From DSM-111022 sp043424535 (lineage in GTDB: Bacteria > Bacillota > Bacilli > Lactobacillales > Aerococcaceae), in NCBI GenBank assembly GCA_043424535.1, contig JBHWOV010000132.1, positions 1 through 9,747 on the forward strand: a stretch of DNA of 9,747 bases, written 5' to 3'. A program made the position numbers and the translations under genes. The notes under the pieces were generated by a model that was given only the letters and a program-made list of their open reading frames with translations, did no database searches and was not told the DNA's origin. This document shows, piece by piece, positions 1 through 5,982 of this stretch (its first letter is position 1; every line of letters begins with the position of its first letter).

Positions 1-49
1 CATCTTTGTTAATGACATTGGTAAGCATTTGTTAAGCTCATGAAGTTTT

Positions 50-86
50 AACCTATCAAATAGCAGATTTACCCATCTGATAGGTT
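50..86. repeat. Compound inverted repeat upstream of the mtl operon
   Basis: Bases 50-58 (AACCTATCA) and 78-86 (TGATAGGTT) are perfect reverse complements. A second arm pair, CAGAT (64-68) and ATCTG (75-79), lies inside and shares two bases with the right outer arm. The RNA could therefore form either a 9-bp outer stem or a 7+5-bp stem with a 7-base bulge on the left side. No T-run follows on either strand, so it is not a standard intrinsic terminator. It could be a regulator site, a processed 3' end of the upstream transcript, or chance. No function can be assigned. Confidence 0.5.
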
Positions 87-145
87 TAGGAGACTAAATA
101 AAGCCCTTTCTGAATTGCTACTCACAATAAATTTTTCACAAATAA

Positions 146-167
146 TTGGCACATAGTATTGTGCCAA
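146..167 (+). promoter_or_regulatory. Probable MtlR operator of the mannitol operon
   Basis: This is a perfect inverted repeat: TTGGCACA (146-153), six spacer bases TAGTAT, then TGTGCCAA (160-167). The half-sites fit the MtlR-binding consensus I recall for Bacillus and Lactobacillus (TTGNCACA-N4-TGTGNCAA), except that the spacer is six bases here. It lies about 80 bp upstream of mtlA, and mtlR is the second gene of the same operon. MtlR is an activator, and this site upstream of the putative core promoter suits activation. Assignment to MtlR is inferred from the half-sites and the context. Confidence 0.8.
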
Positions 168-181
168 AGTTGGTAGAAGAT

Positions 182-210
182 TTGATTGAAAACGGAAACA
201 GTTGTAGTAA
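182..210 (+). promoter_or_regulatory. Candidate mtl operon promoter (weak -35/-10)
   Basis: TTGATT (182-187) and TAGTAA (205-210) are separated by 17 bp and would start transcription near base 217, leaving a leader of about 30 bases before mtlA. The -10 box is poor (3 of 6), as is common for activator-dependent promoters. The MtlR-type operator would then be centred near -60, and the cre site would overlap the -35. A better-looking CATAAT at 225-230 was not chosen because its start point would fall inside the ribosome binding site. The exact start is uncertain. Confidence 0.35.
186..200 (+). promoter_or_regulatory. cre site (CcpA carbon catabolite repression)
   Basis: The 15 bases TTGAAAACGGAAACA match the Gram-positive cre consensus WTGNAARCGNWWWCA at every position. 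The site lies 46 bases before the mtlA start and between the MtlR-type operator and the gene, so bound CcpA with HPr(Ser-P) should block the promoter. This predicts that the operon is repressed by preferred sugars as well as controlled by MtlR. Confidence 0.88.
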
Positions 211-246
211 ACTTCTAATAAAGACATAATAAAAGGAGGAAATGAA

Positions 247-2055
247 ATGTCAGAAAACAAGTCTGGACTGAAAGCTTCTGTGCAGAAGTTAGGAAGTCAG
301 TTAAGTAGTATGGTCATGCCGAATATCGGTGCATTTATCGCATGGGGCCTTTTCGCCGCATTGTTCATCCCAACAGGGTATTTACCAAATGAGGAGCTCA
401 ATGTTATTACAGGAACGATGCAAACGTATCTGTTGCCATTACTTATTGCCTATTCTGGTGGGAATTTAGTATATGGTCAACGTGGTGCAGTCATTGGTGC
501 GATTGCAACGATGGGGGTTATTGCTGGATCGGACGTGCCGATGTTCATTGGTGCGATGATGATGGGACCTTTTGCAGGATGGGTCATTAAGAAATTTGAT
601 GAGATCTTCCAAGATAAGATTCCATCTGGATTTGAAATGTTAGTTAATAACTTCTCAAGTGGGATTATCGGTTTTATTCTTGCAATTATTGGATTCTTTG
701 CGGTAGGACCGATGGTAACAACATTAACAAATTGGATGGCATTAGGGGTTGAACAAATTATCTCTTGGGGTGCATTACCACTAACGAATATCTTAATTGA
801 GCCTGCGAAGATTCTATTCTTGAATAACGCAATCAATCATGGTATTTTAACACCTTTAGGTAATTTACAAGTTTCAGAAGTTGGTAAATCAATACTATTC
901 CTATTGGAAGCCAACCCTGGTCCAGGATTAGGTGTGCTTTTAGCATTTGCAATCTTTGGACGTGGTTCAGCAAAAGGATCATCATGGGGCGCGATGTTGA
1001 TTCACTTCATTGGAGGTATTCATGAGATTTACTTCCCATATGTGATGACGAATCCGCTATTAATTTTAGCAGTTATCGCGGGAGGTATTACAGGGACTTT
1101 CGTTCTAAACTTATTTAGTGTTGGATTGACAGGACCTGCTTCACCAGGATCTATTTTAGCTATTTTAGGAGTTACAGCACGTGGTGATCACTTAGGTGTT
1201 TTAGCCGGTGTCATAGCAGCAGCAGCAGTATCATTTGTCGTTGCAGCACTTATTTTACGATTCAGTGGTCAAGATGAGAAAAGTTTAGAAGAACAACAAG
1301 CAGCAAGCCAACGTGCCAAAGCAGAGTCTAAAGGACAAACAACAGATTTAGATGTTGAAGAATTATCGGATGAAGTGCCAACAGCAGAAGAAATTGATCG
1401 AATCATCTTCGCATGTGATGCTGGAATGGGTTCAAGTGCGATGGGAGCTTCATTATTACGTAAAAAAGCAAAACAAATTGGTTTAGATAAAGGCATCACG
1501 AATTCAGCGATTAATAATTTAGTCGACGACGCTAAAACACTTGTTATTACGCAAGAGGAATTAACTCCTCGAGCTCGACGTCAAGCACCAAGCTCAACAC
1601 ACATTTCTGTAGAGAATTTCTTGGATGGCGATCGCTATGACGAAATTTTAGCTGAAATGGCTCAAAAATCAGAAACATTGCCTGACGTATCAGCAGTAGA
1701 TACGACAGCACCAGTTACTGAATCTGCCGATGAAGGTACGCTAGAAGCGTCCGAAACGGATACTTTAGTCATGGATAATATTGAAGCGATCCGTTTTGTT
1801 TATGATGATAAAGTGGGCGCAACAACAATGGCGGCATCAAATTTACGTAATCAATTCCAAAAAGAAGGTTTGGATATGTCAATTGAAGCGGTCTCTAAAC
1901 AAATGATTAGCACATTGAACAATACTTTACTAATTGTTGACAGTGAAAAAGCATCGTTAGTGGACAATGTATCGTCAAGCAATCAGACAATGTTATTAAA
2001 TGATTTACTCGATGAATCGAATTATCAAGTCATTATCGATCAGCTAAAGAATTAA
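247..2055 (+). CDS. mtlA: PTS mannitol-specific EIICB permease with extra degenerate IIB domain
   Basis: This membrane enzyme takes up mannitol and phosphorylates it to mannitol-1-phosphate. Residues 1-340 are the hydrophobic IIC domain, with the hallmark GGIHEIYFPYVM at 256-267 (substrate-site Glu260) and NHG at 197-199. A polar linker (342-380) leads to the IIB domain at about 383-471, whose motif ACDAGMGSSAMGAS (389-402) carries Cys390, the phosphorylation site and the only cysteine in the protein. After an acidic/Thr-rich linker, residues 508-599 resemble a second IIB domain with Tyr519 at the cysteine position. There is no IIA domain; mtlF supplies it downstream. At 602 aa it is longer than the Bacillus type (about 480), which the second domain explains. 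The ATG at 247 follows AAAGGAGG (232-239) by 7 bases. The identification is secure. Confidence 0.97.
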   Translation: MSENKSGLKASVQKLGSQLSSMVMPNIGAFIAWGLFAALFIPTGYLPNEELNVITGTMQTYLLPLLIAYSGGNLVYGQRGAVIGAIATMGVIAGSDVPMFIGAMMMGPFAGWVIKKFDEIFQDKIPSGFEMLVNNFSSGIIGFILAIIGFFAVGPMVTTLTNWMALGVEQIISWGALPLTNILIEPAKILFLNNAINHGILTPLGNLQVSEVGKSILFLLEANPGPGLGVLLAFAIFGRGSAKGSSWGAMLIHFIGGIHEIYFPYVMTNPLLILAVIAGGITGTFVLNLFSVGLTGPASPGSILAILGVTARGDHLGVLAGVIAAAAVSFVVAALILRFSGQDEKSLEEQQAASQRAKAESKGQTTDLDVEELSDEVPTAEEIDRIIFACDAGMGSSAMGASLLRKKAKQIGLDKGITNSAINNLVDDAKTLVITQEELTPRARRQAPSSTHISVENFLDGDRYDEILAEMAQKSETLPDVSAVDTTAPVTESADEGTLEASETDTLVMDNIEAIRFVYDDKVGATTMAASNLRNQFQKEGLDMSIEAVSKQMISTLNNTLLIVDSEKASLVDNVSSSNQTMLLNDLLDESNYQVIIDQLKN

Positions 2056-2071
2056 TTGAATCAAGTGCGAT

Positions 2072-2081
2072 AAAGGAGTGA
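2072..2081 (+). promoter_or_regulatory. Ribosome binding site that sets the mtlR start at TTG
   Basis: AAAGGAGTGA is a strong Shine-Dalgarno sequence. The upstream in-frame GTG at 2078 lies inside it and cannot be served by it. The in-frame TTG at 2087 lies 8 bases after GGAG, the normal distance. The start at 2087 is therefore preferred. Confidence 0.75.
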
Positions 2082-2086
2082 GCGGA

Positions 2087-4180
2087 TTGGACTTTAATCA
2101 CCGAGAACAAAGGATGCTTAAAGTTTTACTTCAATCCCATCCAGATGCTGTATCTGTTAAGCGTCTTGAACAGGTCTTGGAGGTTAGTCGAAGAACAGTG
2201 TATCGTGAACTTAATGCATTGAAGACGAGTTTAAATACATTGGACATAGAGATTCAACACCAACGTGGTAAAGGATATACTTTAGTTATTACCGACTCTA
2301 GTCAATTAGAGCAATTAAACCAATTATTGTCACAAGAAGAGCGACAAGTATTAGCAAATGATGAACGTCAACGTCATTTATTGCTACAACTGTTATATAC
2401 CAATGACCCGTTAACGACCGATGCTTTAGCTTATCAATTTAATGTCAGCGTCTCAACAATTGAACAAGATATGCAAAAATTAGAAGAGTCTTTAAATCAA
2501 AAGAATTTGACACTTCAGAGAAAGAAAGGTGTCGGCACGCTTGTTCGAGGCAGTGAGTTTATGCGACAACAATTAGCAGTGATGTTGATTCATAATAGTG
2601 TTAGTGAGATGACTTTTTATAGGTATATCGATCATCTTCAGGTGAATCATACAGAGATGAAAGCACCACCTATTTTACATCTGTTGAATCAACATCATTT
2701 ATTAGTCGCTTCTCAAGTTATTCAACAGCAGGTCGTTAATGTGATTGAAAAGATATCAGATACACAATTAATGCGGGTTATTATTGGAACGACGATTTTA
2801 TTAGATCGTCTAAGCATGGATGAAGAGATGGACGCTGTGAATGGTATAAAACGAATCGATCAACATATCATTCATTTATCTCATCAAATTACTGCAGCAT
2901 TGAGTAAAGAATTGAACTATCCTTTTTCAATCCATGCGCGACACTATCTTGCTTTATTATTAGCAGGAGTTAATTATAAAGAATCATTGACAATATTCCA
3001 TCAAGATTTTGATAGCGAACTTGTGTATCAAGTGAAAGAATTTATTCGTGCTGTTAGTAAAGACACCGGCAATGATTATCGTCAAGATGCTCAATTATTT
3101 GATGATTTATTTACTCATATGCAGGCAGCTCTTAGACGGCCAATAAATTTAATCGGCAAACAATCTTTTACAGTATTGGAAGATATGAGATTAAAATATC
3201 CTGAATTATATAAAGTGGTGGAGCATCGTTTTAAGGATATTTTTCAAATTCAGACAATTTCACAAGATGAGTTGACTTATTTTGTACTGCATTTTGCGAC
3301 GTCATTAGAACGTAATCCCCAACCTCAAAAAAGAGTAACAGTATTGGTGATTTGTTCGAGCGGGATTGGGACGTCTAGAATATTGGAAAGTCGTTTAAAA
3401 CAAAATATCCCTGAAATCTCAGTCATTCAAAGTGCTAAAATATCTGACTTGCCACGTTTAAATTTTGACGGCTTTGATTTGATTTTATCGACTGTTTATC
3501 TAGATCAGTTCGAACAGGATTATTTAATTATTTCGCCTTTATTAAAGATGACAGAATTAGAAAAGATTCAGCAATTGGTTAGCGAAAAAATTAAAACAAA
3601 AACAACATTTAGAGAAGCTCAGAATGAACTACTAGTTGAAAATAAATTATTGACACTTACTCAATTAGAAAATATAACGACACTTTCTAAACAATTAGTG
3701 GAACATTTAAAAATTTATTCTTTATATAATGAGAACGATATTCAACAAGTGATTCGTCAAGCAATGCAAATAGTGTCTGATGATATTACGGAAAACAAGG
3801 AAAAAGTTTCGCAAATTGTTTTAGATAGAGCGCAATTATCGCCTGTTGGATTGCCGCAAACATCTATGGGATTATTTCATGCTTCAACTGAATATGTTTT
3901 ACAACCATATTTTGGTGTCTTTGATTTGAAAAGTGAGTTAAATATTCAGGCGATGGATGGTGAAATCATTCCATTGCAACGCGTTTTATTGTTATTAGCT
4001 CCTAATCCTATGGATGAGACAATGAATAATATTTTAGGTGCGATCAGTCGTTCATTAATTGAGAATGATTTATATAGCCATTTGTATGAAGTTGGCGATC
4101 AACAGACGATTCAAGAATTGATGAGTCAAATTTTTATTGAAGAAATTAAGTATTATATTGAACAAAAGGAGGAATCGTAA
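2087..4180 (+). CDS. mtlR: MtlR, PRD-containing activator of the mannitol operon
   Basis: This is a DNA-binding activator whose activity is set by PTS phosphorylation. The domain order from the TTG start (697 aa) is: winged HTH at about 7-50, second HTH at about 107-137, PRD1 about 200-300, PRD2 about 310-410, IIB(Gat)-like about 416-505 and IIA(Mtl)-like about 545-690. Conserved phospho-sites are visible: His344 (FTHMQAALRR) and His402 (VLHFATSLER) in PRD2, Cys423 (VICSSGIGTS) in the IIB-like domain and His598 (GLFHAST) in the IIA-like domain. These sit within a few residues of the B. subtilis MtlR sites as I recall them. PRD1 has Gly234 and Leu291 where histidines usually stand. The gene starts 31 bases after mtlA with no promoter between, and its TAA overlaps the mtlF ATG. 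An extension to the GTG at 2078 is possible but less likely. Confidence 0.95.
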   Translation: MDFNHREQRMLKVLLQSHPDAVSVKRLEQVLEVSRRTVYRELNALKTSLNTLDIEIQHQRGKGYTLVITDSSQLEQLNQLLSQEERQVLANDERQRHLLLQLLYTNDPLTTDALAYQFNVSVSTIEQDMQKLEESLNQKNLTLQRKKGVGTLVRGSEFMRQQLAVMLIHNSVSEMTFYRYIDHLQVNHTEMKAPPILHLLNQHHLLVASQVIQQQVVNVIEKISDTQLMRVIIGTTILLDRLSMDEEMDAVNGIKRIDQHIIHLSHQITAALSKELNYPFSIHARHYLALLLAGVNYKESLTIFHQDFDSELVYQVKEFIRAVSKDTGNDYRQDAQLFDDLFTHMQAALRRPINLIGKQSFTVLEDMRLKYPELYKVVEHRFKDIFQIQTISQDELTYFVLHFATSLERNPQPQKRVTVLVICSSGIGTSRILESRLKQNIPEISVIQSAKISDLPRLNFDGFDLILSTVYLDQFEQDYLIISPLLKMTELEKIQQLVSEKIKTKTTFREAQNELLVENKLLTLTQLENITTLSKQLVEHLKIYSLYNENDIQQVIRQAMQIVSDDITENKEKVSQIVLDRAQLSPVGLPQTSMGLFHASTEYVLQPYFGVFDLKSELNIQAMDGEIIPLQRVLLLLAPNPMDETMNNILGAISRSLIENDLYSHLYEVGDQQTIQELMSQIFIEEIKYYIEQKEES

Positions 4181-4623
4181 TGAGATTACAAAAAGAAGCA
4201 ATCTTAACTAATCAATCCTTCCAAACTAAAGAAGAAGCTATTCGCAAAGCCGGCGAATTATTAGTTCAAGCTGGAGCAGTGGATGAAGGATATATTGATG
4301 CGATGTTAGACCGAGAAAATATTGTGACAACACATATGGGCAATTTCGTCGCTATTCCCCATGGTACAGATGAAGCGAAAACTATGGTGAAAAAGACTGC
4401 CATTTCAATCTTGCAAGTACCTCATGGTGTTGATTTTGCGCCAGATGAGGATCAGGAAAAAATGGCAATGATGATTTTTGGTCTAGCAGGGGTTGGTAAT
4501 GAGCATCTTGAGGTATTATCTCAAATCGCAGTGTTCTGTTCGGAAGTAGCAAATGTCGTTCGTTTAGTAAATGCTGATAGTCCGGAAGAGATTATACAAT
4601 TACTTGAGGAGGTTGATATTTAA
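4180..4623 (+). CDS. mtlF: PTS mannitol-specific EIIA component
   Basis: This soluble cytoplasmic phosphocarrier of 147 aa, normal for the family, takes phosphate from HPr and passes it to the IIB domain of MtlA. His61 in VAIPHGTDEAK is the expected phosphorylated residue, and His109 in GNEHLEVL is the second conserved active-site histidine. The start ATG shares one base with the mtlR stop (TAATG, 4178-4182), and AAAAGGAGG (4164-4172) lies 7 bases upstream inside mtlR. Translation is probably coupled to mtlR. It probably also phosphorylates or signals to MtlR, as known for Bacillus, but that is inference here. Confidence 0.96.
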   Translation: MRLQKEAILTNQSFQTKEEAIRKAGELLVQAGAVDEGYIDAMLDRENIVTTHMGNFVAIPHGTDEAKTMVKKTAISILQVPHGVDFAPDEDQEKMAMMIFGLAGVGNEHLEVLSQIAVFCSEVANVVRLVNADSPEEIIQLLEEVDI

Positions 4624-5765
4624 TGCAAGCAGTACACTTTGGTGCAGGAAATATTGGACTTGGTTTTATTGGCGAAGTGCTATTTAATAATGAAATTGCG
4701 GTTACTTTTGTTGATATGAATGCAGCCGTTATTACTGCACTACAAGAAAGACATTCCTATGACATTGAACTTGCTGATAAGGATCAAAAACGCATTCACA
4801 TTAGCAATGTCACTGGCATTAATAATGGTGATGACGAACGTTCAGTCATCGAAGCGATTGTAGGCGCAGATTTAATCACTACCGCGATAGGTCCTAATGT
4901 ATTGCCTCATATTGCGCAACTAGTTGCCGAAGGAATTTTAGCACGTCAAGATCAAGGGCTAACTCAATCGATTGATATTATTGCTTGTGAGAATATGATT
5001 GGCGGCTCGCAATATTTTAAAGAAGAAATTCTCAAGCATTTAAATAGTGACGGGAAAGCTTATTTAGAACGCTATATCGGATTCCCAAATGCTGCTGTCG
5101 ATCGTATTGTGCCGATGCAATCACATGAAGATCCTTTATTCGTATCAGTGGAACCTTTCAGTGAATGGGTTGTTGATGAAACGCAAATGAAGAATCCAGA
5201 ACTAAAATTAGAAGGTGTTCTTTATGTAGAGGATCTAGAGCCTTATATCGAAAGAAAACTATTTTCTGTTAACACAGGTCATGCAACTGTTGCTTATACA
5301 GGTTATTATCATAATTATGAAACGATTGACCAAGCAATGGAAGATGAAAAAATCTTAAATCAATTAAGTAATGTATTGAATGAAACGGGGAAATTATTAG
5401 AATCCAAATGGGGATTTGAGCATGAAGCGCATCAAGAATATATTAAAAAAATTATCGGGCGCTTTCAAAATGAGCATATTTCCGACGATGTGACGCGTGT
5501 AGCGAGAACACCGATTCGTAAATTAGGTTATGATGAACGTTTCATTCGCCCAATACGTGAAGCCTATGAACGGGATTTGGACATTGATGCCCTGATTGAT
5601 ACTGTAGGGATGATTTTCCATTATGACGATGCAAATGATCCTCAAGCAGTTGAATTGCAATCCATTCTAAAAGAAAAGTCAGCAGAAGAAGCAGTTCAGG
5701 AAATTACAGGACTTACTGACGAAGCATTGATTCAACAGATTGTACAAGCAATCGAAAAATACTAA
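4623..5765 (+). CDS. mtlD: Mannitol-1-phosphate 5-dehydrogenase
   Basis: This enzyme oxidises mannitol-1-phosphate to fructose-6-phosphate with NAD+, the step that joins mannitol to glycolysis. It can run in reverse to make mannitol. The 380-aa length is typical. The N-terminal Rossmann motif GAGNIGLGFIG (7-17) starts almost at the first residue, ACEN follows at 121-124, and the catalytic-region signature RKLFSVNTGHATVAY is at 211-225 (Lys212, Asn217, His220). The ATG overlaps the mtlF stop by one base (4621-4625), and GAGGAGG at 4606-4612 lies 10 bases upstream. It is the last gene of the operon and a strong terminator follows within 26 bases. Confidence 0.97.
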   Translation: MQAVHFGAGNIGLGFIGEVLFNNEIAVTFVDMNAAVITALQERHSYDIELADKDQKRIHISNVTGINNGDDERSVIEAIVGADLITTAIGPNVLPHIAQLVAEGILARQDQGLTQSIDIIACENMIGGSQYFKEEILKHLNSDGKAYLERYIGFPNAAVDRIVPMQSHEDPLFVSVEPFSEWVVDETQMKNPELKLEGVLYVEDLEPYIERKLFSVNTGHATVAYTGYYHNYETIDQAMEDEKILNQLSNVLNETGKLLESKWGFEHEAHQEYIKKIIGRFQNEHISDDVTRVARTPIRKLGYDERFIRPIREAYERDLDIDALIDTVGMIFHYDDANDPQAVELQSILKEKSAEEAVQEITGLTDEALIQQIVQAIEKY

Positions 5766-5787
5766 TATTTAAAAATATTTTGCAGTG

Positions 5788-5825
5788 AAGACACCACTAT
5801 CACAAAATGAGATAGTGGTGTTTTT
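5788..5825 (+). terminator. Intrinsic terminator of the mtl operon
   Basis: ACACCACTATC (5791-5801) pairs perfectly with GATAGTGGTGT (5811-5821) around a 9-base loop, giving an 11-bp stem. Preceding A bases can extend it by pairing into the T-run that ends at 5825. It begins 22 bases after the mtlD stop. On the other strand no T-run follows the stem, so it acts for the + strand only. Confidence 0.93.
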
Positions 5826-5873
5826 GTGTTTGGAACAAATAGTGACAGATATAAGGCTTTAGATGGAGTTTGT

Positions 5874-5890
5874 ATTAATGACTCATTAAT
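5874..5890. promoter_or_regulatory. 17-bp perfect palindrome just upstream of a -35 box
   Basis: ATTAATGA, a central C, then TCATTAAT is a perfect odd-length palindrome ending two bases before the -35 box at 5893. With only one unpaired central base it is a poor RNA hairpin, so a DNA site for a dimeric regulator is more likely. The regulator is unknown. Confidence 0.5.
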
Positions 5891-5892
5891 TT

Positions 5893-5921
5893 TTGACTTG
5901 AAGAAAAGATTTGTCTAAAAT
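5893..5921 (+). promoter_or_regulatory. Sigma-A promoter of the unknown membrane protein gene
   Basis: TTGACT (5893-5898) and TAAAAT (5916-5921) each match the sigma-A consensus at 5 of 6 positions and are 17 bp apart. Transcription should start near 5928, about 55 bases before the ATG at 5983. It is the best-looking promoter in the window and lies directly after the mtl terminator, so the next gene is an independent unit. Confidence 0.8.
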
Positions 5922-5951
5922 ACATCTATGAATTAGAGAGATAGATGTATT
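5919..5951. promoter_or_regulatory. 11-bp perfect inverted repeat over the -10 and start point
   Basis: AATACATCTAT (5919-5929) and ATAGATGTATT (5941-5951) are exact reverse complements separated by 11 bases. The left arm covers the end of the -10 box and the predicted transcription start; the right arm ends 17 bases before the Shine-Dalgarno. This is a classic position for a repressor operator. No T-run follows, so a terminator is unlikely. The transcript would lack most of the left arm, which argues against an RNA hairpin role. The regulator is unknown. Confidence 0.6.
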
Positions 5952-5982
5952 GACTTCTATTATTGTTAAGGAGGGGCTCACA

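Noticed and set aside
2..43. An open frame reading IFVNDIGKHLLSS and a stop at 41-43, possibly the end of an upstream gene
   Set aside because: Thirteen codons are too few to tell a gene tail from chance, and no terminator with a T-run follows. Sequence to the left would decide it.
202..230. TTGTAG-17-CATAAT as the mtlA promoter
   Set aside because: The start point would fall near 237, inside the mtlA Shine-Dalgarno sequence, leaving no usable leader.
69..260. 63-codon open frame on the minus strand across the mtlA control region
   Set aside because: It overlaps the operator, cre site, promoter and mtlA ribosome binding site, has no ribosome binding site of its own and no recognisable product.
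477..836. Long minus-strand open frames inside mtlA (477-836 and 1269-1499)
   Set aside because: They are antisense shadows of a well-conserved coding region, with no ribosome binding site and unnatural composition.
1566..1583. Cluster of restriction-site palindromes (CTCGAG, GAGCTC, GACGTC) resembling a cloning polylinker
   Set aside because: It encodes LTPRARRQ within the conserved IIB region of MtlA; the frame is intact and the sequence is natural.
5874..5895. Palindrome plus T-run as a second terminator after mtlD
   Set aside because: The stem would be AT-rich with a one-base centre, so it cannot form a stable hairpin. A much stronger terminator already ends at 5825.
5950..5982. Upstream TTG start adding 11 residues to the membrane protein
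   Set aside because: There is no ribosome binding site before it, it overlaps the inverted repeat, and the ATG at 5983 has an ideal AAGGAGG 8 bases upstream.
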